From: Adineta ricciae
Taxonomy: Eukaryota; Rotifera; Eurotatoria; Adinetida; Adinetidae
Assembly (NCBI GenBank): GCA_905250025.1
Contig: CAJNOJ010000367.1
Coordinates: 1-64,000, forward strand
Length of the DNA: 64,000 bases
Direction: 5' to 3'
A program made the position numbers and the translations under genes. Below, piece by piece: positions 58,905 through 64,000 of the stretch; position 1 is the first letter of the stretch, and the number at the start of each line of letters is the position of its first letter. The notes under the pieces were generated by a model that did no database searches, was not told the origin of the DNA, and saw nothing but the letters and a program-made list of their open reading frames with translations.

Positions 58905-59921
58905 ATGAGCACCCTCGCTGAAAAAGTTGACCAAACGACAATTTATATTCAACCGATTCATTTTACACTTGCGATCATCACAAATCTATTGAATATATGT
59001 GTTCTATCCACTCGAACACTTCGATCATCAGCATGCACTCATTATTTTCTCACTTTTTCGTTTTCAAGCATTCTTTATACATGTATTCTATGTCCAACAC
59101 AAATCTTACGACGTTACTCTATCCTCTGGATCAACACATCTATTGGCTGCAAATTAAACCCTTATCTGCTATTTGTTTTACCTATGCAAGCAAATCTAAT
59201 GCTGACTCTAGCAGCGTTCGATCGTTTTTGTTCAAGCTCAACATCAATCAAACTTCGCGCAATCAGTAACGTTCGAATCGCACAATATTTTATCGTATGT
59301 ACTTCACTTCTATGTGCACTCTACATGTTACCTATGATGTTCATCTATGAATTCAATTCTACGCTACAATTATGTGTACAACTGTCAACTATGCCAACAA
59401 CAGTATATGCTTTTAGCCAAATTGCGATTTATTATATTTTAGCACCAGTCATCATGATAATATTCGGTGTTTTAACGATATTGAATATTCGACGACAACT
59501 TAAACGAATACAACCGATAGCAGGTTCGAGTCAAAATCGTCGAACGGAAAGTCAACTAGCGCGAATGTTAATCATACAAATTACTATTCATATGGTTATT
59601 TCATTACCATTTGGTATTATATATCTAATAAATACATTTATACCATCATCTCGAACACTGTTTATCATTGGGATTCGATTAATATTTGTCGCATGGCAGC
59701 AATGTGATTACTTTGTTCCATTCTTTCTCTACACCCTTTCTGGTGGTGTTTATCGAGAGAAACTTTTTCGAATGTTCAAAATCAAATCTCACGAAAAGAA
59801 CGCCATTCATACGCTGACAATAAAACCACCTTGTATTACTCAGTATGGCCATTCTGATCGTCGGAAATCTGCGTTACCAGTAGCAACAGCAAGACTCAAT
59901 ACTGCTGTTGGAGAGTTCTAA
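58905..59921 (+). CDS. Orphan seven-helix receptor 2 (haplotype A)
   Basis: 338 residues, same length as its allele at 51117-52133, all motifs kept (AAFDRFCSS, CDYFVPFFLY). Substitutions are conservative in the helices and more frequent in the cytoplasmic tail. Confidence 0.85.
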   Translation: MSTLAEKVDQTTIYIQPIHFTLAIITNLLNICVLSTRTLRSSACTHYFLTFSFSSILYTCILCPTQILRRYSILWINTSIGCKLNPYLLFVLPMQANLMLTLAAFDRFCSSSTSIKLRAISNVRIAQYFIVCTSLLCALYMLPMMFIYEFNSTLQLCVQLSTMPTTVYAFSQIAIYYILAPVIMIIFGVLTILNIRRQLKRIQPIAGSSQNRRTESQLARMLIIQITIHMVISLPFGIIYLINTFIPSSRTLFIIGIRLIFVAWQQCDYFVPFFLYTLSGGVYREKLFRMFKIKSHEKNAIHTLTIKPPCITQYGHSDRRKSALPVATARLNTAVGEF

Positions 59922-60091
59922 ACTGAAATTGATCTAAACATTATTCTAGCTATGAATGTTGTATTTAGTAATTAGAAATAAACAATTCCACTGTCAATAA
60001 CATATGTTGTCAGATGGTTCAAAAGATTACGAGGTTATTAGTAAGAGTAATTATGTTTCTTTTATTTTTTAAGTCGTGTTACAACTCCGAG

Positions 60092-60793
60092 TTATAATTT
60101 AACGCATATGTTCGGCATAGGTCCAGCAGTCCATGTTTTGAAAGGATATTCATCAGAATTGCCACAGTTTTTCCACATCCAAGTAGCAGGATCAATTTGC
60201 GATATTACTTCACCACCTATTTTATCGTAAATATGTTTCATAGCGGGATTTGTTGTCTGTGCGTGTGCATATTTGAAACCTTTAATCTCGCGAGCATATT
60301 TACAAGTCTCGCGTATTAAATAACTACCCACACCGTTACCTTCTTCGCCTATTTTCGTTGCGTGTAACAGAAAATGTATTACTGAATTTCGAGTTAGTTG
60401 CTCTGTCGCATTGAAATATTCATAACTCATTCTGTCGAGATCAGCAATTAAATCTTCATGTGCAATGCCGGTTGTGTTTGTCATGGAACAAATCGATTTA
60501 AGATACAGATCTGTAGACAAAATACATCCAATGATTTCATCAGTGGAATGTTTCCGAACAAGTAATGAAAGTTCTTGATTAAGCACAGATAAAGCCAATG
60601 GTAATGCAATCTTTTCGAAATGCACTTCGGCTGATATTCCTTTGAAAACAGTCATGGGATTCGACTTTGCAAATGCTTCAGCGATCAATCTTGCACATGC
60701 ATAAGCATTCTCTTCTGAACGTAATACTTCGATAATGAAATCATCATTTGCGACGGATTCTTGCTTACAAACAGGGTCTTGTACAGCTTCCAT
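60092..60793 (-). CDS. GNAT-type N-acetyltransferase, intact (haplotype A)
   Basis: A 233-residue single-exon protein; the ATG at 60793 (MEAVQDPVCK) was chosen because the frame upstream has no other ATG. Residues 20-130 read as the N-terminal GNAT half (RLIAEAFAKSNPM, then LVRKHSTDEIIGCILSTD). The acetyl-CoA loop is TKIGEEGNGVGSYLIRETC, an R/QxxGxG-type motif, followed by KGFKYAHAQTTNPAMKHIYD, the usual strand/helix pair with a tyrosine. It could acetylate a small amine or protein; the substrate is unknown. It is convergent with receptor 2, with about 170 bases between the two stop codons. Confidence 0.8.
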   Translation of the reverse strand: MEAVQDPVCKQESVANDDFIIEVLRSEENAYACARLIAEAFAKSNPMTVFKGISAEVHFEKIALPLALSVLNQELSLLVRKHSTDEIIGCILSTDLYLKSICSMTNTTGIAHEDLIADLDRMSYEYFNATEQLTRNSVIHFLLHATKIGEEGNGVGSYLIRETCKYAREIKGFKYAHAQTTNPAMKHIYDKIGGEVISQIDPATWMWKNCGNSDEYPFKTWTAGPMPNICVKL

Positions 60794-62371
60794 GAGTAAA
60801 TCTTTGAGCAAAAGAATACCAAGATGATATGAAAGTCTCTTTTATTCTCAAAACAAACAGAATACCATGTTTGATTACTTATACTTATAGAAAAGTGAGT
60901 TTATCTATGCCTTTTCGTTGTGTACTCAACTTTTATAATATCTACGATCATCTTTACCTTTTGAAGGGGATGATAGTCGGGGGTGCAATGCTGTATGTGA
61001 ATTTTGTTGGCACAAACTGATTTCAATCAGAGAACTTGCTGGTATTTCAATTTCAAATATGTTTTTGCTTACAATTCGTATAGTTTTTCAGCATACAAAA
61101 ATGTTCGATGTCAACAGATATAACTTTGCTAGTCATCTCTATCGAAGCAATCTTTCACTACAAAAGAAGATAAGATCTCAAGAAAGATGTTTCGTATATG
61201 TAGGAACAGAACGAAAAAGAGAGTATATTGACGTAAACTACGTATGTCATTAGTGGCGATGTGCGCTGTTTACCTTTTCGATTGCATCATCGAGATACAA
61301 CACTTGCTGCGGCATTCGTCGTAATCGGGATACATCGAATGGATCAAATGATAGTGTTTCGTGAAAATCGTGTTCTTTGAACAAAGAGAATGACAAAAAT
61401 GTGTGTTATAATACGTTAGTGAAACACGTGATTAACATTTCTATACATTTTTTAAAACAACTACTGAAGAAAACGACAGTGAAGTTCACAGAACGATTGA
61501 TAACATCAACTGACTTGGAAGACATGATCTGAAAAAATGCCACGGTATATGCAGCAGCATCCCAAATCATTTTGACTGTCGGTATGATTGATTCGATACT
61601 TTTCAGGGTTTATAGCAAACAAGAATTAAATCATTTGTATATGCAAAAAAGTCTTCATATAGGAAAATGTCCACTTTTTCTGGATCACAAGGATTGAACG
61701 TTTAAACTAATAATTGAATATGCTAATCGTTAATAATTCTTGATTGGAAATATTCTCAGATCGTGTATCAGTTGCACTATGAAAACAAAATTCAGAATGA
61801 GGATCATCACATCCCATTGTTTTTCGAGCATTTAAATAAATAATAATCAAATTGAACACTTTTTATCTAGTTTTAATTTGCTATTCGTATCTCTATCAAT
61901 CCTATATTCAAGTGACTACATGATGCGTAGGTAAACGCCTTTAGAATCTTCTTGAACATTTGTAGTTGAGTCCGAAAACAAAATGAATCATTTCAGCTTC
62001 AGAGAGAATCGAATTTAAGTTTTATTTCATCTCTTTTACATATGTAAACAAATTAACACTCGATGATGATAAACACTAGTCAATATTCGCGAGTGGGGAC
62101 TATAGTTATCGCATGAATATGATGAAAAATCAATGTGTGAATATATCACAAAAGAAAAATTACTGTTAATACAGGTATTGACATTTTTTTATTTACAGCG
62201 GAAGAAGTTTCAAACGTGTATCTCGTTCCCTCAGCTAAACTTTCTGATAAATGATATTAGACCGAAAAATCTATAACTATCGTTACAATATGACGCCCAC
62301 GTAGCCCAAAAGTTTGTTTAGTATTGATCATGACACACGTAATTTATTTCCAACTAAAACAAACACATACG
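60794..62371. other. Intergenic (haplotype A)
   Basis: 1.58 kb without a supported gene, colinear with 52955-54443, with several short insertions. Confidence 0.45.
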
Positions 62372-63283
62372 ATGTCGCAAGTATGGATATTCGTATTTTT
62401 GATCATTCGCTTATGTATATTCTCTATCAATGCAGATGTTGATTGTGAACAGAAAAATGTCACTGTTCACCTTCCGAACATCCTCTTATCTAATACATAG
62501 AATAATGAATCAATTGCTACATGGTTTTGCCCGAAACAAGGTATTCAATTGAATAGTCATAAAACAGTACATCTGACAATTCATGGTTATACCTACGATC
62601 ACACGTACTGGACATTTCCTTATCAATCACCGAATTATTCATATGTTAACTATGTCATTGAGAATAGTGGTGGAGATATTGTTATTTTGAATATCGATCG
62701 AATTGGAATTGGTTTAAGTTCAAAGCCCCTGGCCACTGACATAACCGTCGATGCAAATGCCAATGTTATTTCTCAATTAATAACAAATCTACATAATGGA
62801 ATGTCTCAAAATGTTCAATTCGTAGATATTGTACTCGTCGGTCATTCACTTGGAACATTGATTTCATGGAAAATAGTTTCTCAATCTGCATATAATCGAT
62901 ACGTTCGTGGTTTCATTGCTACCAGTTGGTTGCATTTACCAAATCCAATAGGGACAACTGCAGTTGTGACTCTATCCTATCCTACACAACTTGATCCAAA
63001 GTTTAGTCAACAATCACTACCTATCGGCTATCTCACGACAAATCGATTGAATCATACACGTCAGTATCTATTCTATAATATCAACGATACTGATCCAAAT
63101 GTCATTCAAGTCGACGAAGAAACGAAACAAACTGGTACAGCAGGCGAAATCGCGACATTTGGATTAGCTTATTCTCCAACTGTAACACTGGTGATGCCGA
63201 GCAATATTTCTGTGTTAGTTGTCGTCGGAGGACACGTGACACGATATTTCCGCGCGCGACATTACAGCGCATGTGCAAAATGA
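62372..63283 (+). pseudogene. Secreted alpha/beta-hydrolase (lipase-like), one premature stop and altered C-terminus (haplotype A)
   Basis: ATG at 62372 opens a signal peptide (MSQVWIFVFLIIRLCIFSIN) and continues DVDCEQKNVTVHLPNILLSNT, where TAG at 62498-62500 stops it. The frame is then open to 63283. Hallmarks: LTIHGYTYDHTYW (oxyanion-hole HG), LNIDRIGIGLSS, and the nucleophile elbow VGHSLG. The C-terminus changes abruptly after NISVLVVVGGH into GC-rich sequence; the natural end, seen in haplotype B (AKDWYQKALDWTQQHF), is lost. Whether the TAG can be read past or removed by splicing is not evident, so I call it a pseudogene. Confidence 0.7.
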
Positions 63284-63358
63284 GGGTGAGGGCGCCGCGA
63301 AAGTGTCGTTTATACACTACGCGCCGAAATGTCATGCGCGGTAATGTCGTAGAACCGT
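63232..63358. mobile_element. Small GC-rich inverted-repeat insertion
   Basis: A GC-rich island absent from haplotype B and replacing the end of the hydrolase. GCGACATTACAGCGCATG (about 63257) pairs with CATGCGCGGTAATGTCG (63333-63349), and nested arms around CGATATTTCCGCG and CGCGAAAGTGTCG also pair. It contains GAGGGTGAGGG. Probably a miniature foldback element; ends approximate. Confidence 0.5.
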
Positions 63359-63567
63359 CGTAACAACAATGTTTGTTTCTCGTTCAAATGTTCGAATTAG
63401 TCTATTTACATAGATTCTGCACACTATAGCCAATCAGATATTTTCAACCTCGATGCGTTTAAGATTCAAAGGAAAAGAAAAGAAAAAGAATATCTCGATG
63501 TAAACAAGTCTGATCGTTATCTTTGTATAGAAAAGATCTGCGTTCTTTTCACATTTCATCAGCGAGA
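63284..63567. other. Spacer before GH31-like gene (haplotype A)
   Basis: Holds the end of the GC-rich insertion and the presumed promoter of the next gene. Confidence 0.5.
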
Positions 63568-64000
63568 ATGTTCGTTTTACTGATTCTTCTTTGTTGTCCG
63601 TTGGTTATCTCTTCGACGACATTACCCTATGCGGAATGGGCTCATTATCATATGATTTGGTTATCATCGGACCGTTCAAATCAAACGAATATTCAAACAA
63701 TGTACGATACTTACAATCGCTATCAAATTCCGTTTGGTGCAGTTAATATTGATTCACATTGGTCGACAAATTTCAATACATTTGTATTTGATCGAAAGAA
63801 ATTTCCATCCATACGTCAAATGCTCGACGAATTTCGAGCAAAAAACACTCACATTATCTTGTGGATGACTTCATTCATTAACATTGATTCACCGAATTAT
63901 TCCTACGCGCAAGAGCATGGATTTTTGTTCAACAAAACACTTCATTGGTGGCACGGTAATGGACGTTTGTTGAATTACTTTAATCCTCAAGCTGTAGATT
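63568..64000 (+). CDS. Secreted GH31-like alpha-glycosidase, N-terminal part (runs off the window)
   Basis: ATG at 63568 starts a signal peptide (MFVLLILLCCPLVISS). The following sequence has the GH31 barrel entry: IPFGAVNIDSHWST, FVFDRKKFPSIRQMLDEF, NTHIILWMTSFINIDSPNY, EHGFLF, WHGNGRLLNYFNP. This matches the order of GH31 alpha-glucosidase/xylosidase motifs in which a substrate-site aspartate (NIDSHW) is followed by FPD-type and W-x-T-P-type blocks. Catalytic acids lie beyond the window. There is no long N-terminal domain before the barrel, which is shorter than usual for GH31. Confidence 0.7.
   Translation, partial: MFVLLILLCCPLVISSTTLPYAEWAHYHMIWLSSDRSNQTNIQTMYDTYNRYQIPFGAVNIDSHWSTNFNTFVFDRKKFPSIRQMLDEFRAKNTHIILWMTSFINIDSPNYSYAQEHGFLFNKTLHWWHGNGRLLNYFNPQAVD

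Noticed and set aside
1..64000. CRISPR arrays, bacterial operons, ribosome binding sites and Rho-independent terminators
   Set aside because: The genes carry spliceosomal introns and animal families; the tandem arrays lack the repeat-spacer layout of CRISPR.

Overview
The window looks like a bdelloid rotifer genome (Adineta-like). It is AT-rich, most introns are about 48-67 bases, a Penelope-like (Athena-type) retroelement fragment is present, and the families are typical of bdelloids: NHL-propeller/EGF receptors, orphan seven-helix receptors, and bacterial- or fungal-looking enzymes fused to lectin or EF-hand modules. The taxonomic call is inference.

Layout. 1-24 kb is gene-poor and repeat-rich: one unknown gene (1141-1908), a 54-bp tandem array joined by one n to a decayed Penelope-like element with hammerhead-ribozyme-like cores downstream, a broken galactose-binding-type gene (8746-9825), a carrier-protein relic (13060-13362), a TA-flanked foldback element, and one intact two-exon gene joining a metallo-beta-lactamase-fold hydrolase to a bulb-type lectin (16532-18748). 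Repeats follow to 24 kb.

24.7-64 kb is gene-dense, but nearly everything occurs twice. Minus-strand genes: orphan GPCR, two-propeller NHL/EGF receptor, EF-hand/purple acid phosphatase, GH-D-like glycosidase. Plus-strand genes: RING/TRAF-zinc-finger/LRR protein, two orphan GPCRs, alpha/beta-hydrolase remnant, GH31-like glycosidase. A GNAT acetyltransferase lies between on the minus strand. Four single-n junctions (28625, 37796, 45379, 55558) fall inside genes, and after each the sequence restarts earlier in the same gene order. The simplest reading is that two haplotypes, A (to 28624, 37797-45378, 55559-64000) and B (28626-37795, 45380-55557), were scaffolded alternately. The true locus would then be roughly 45 kb with each gene present once per haplotype. 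A real tandem duplication is less likely but not excluded.

Functionally the dense block mixes secreted hydrolases (phosphatase, two glycosidases, a lipase-like remnant) with surface or receptor proteins and a RING/LRR protein. No operon logic applies; the shared theme (extracellular digestion and sensing) is inference. Where haplotypes can be compared, the GNAT gene is intact in A and frameshifted in B, and the alpha/beta-hydrolase is broken differently in both.
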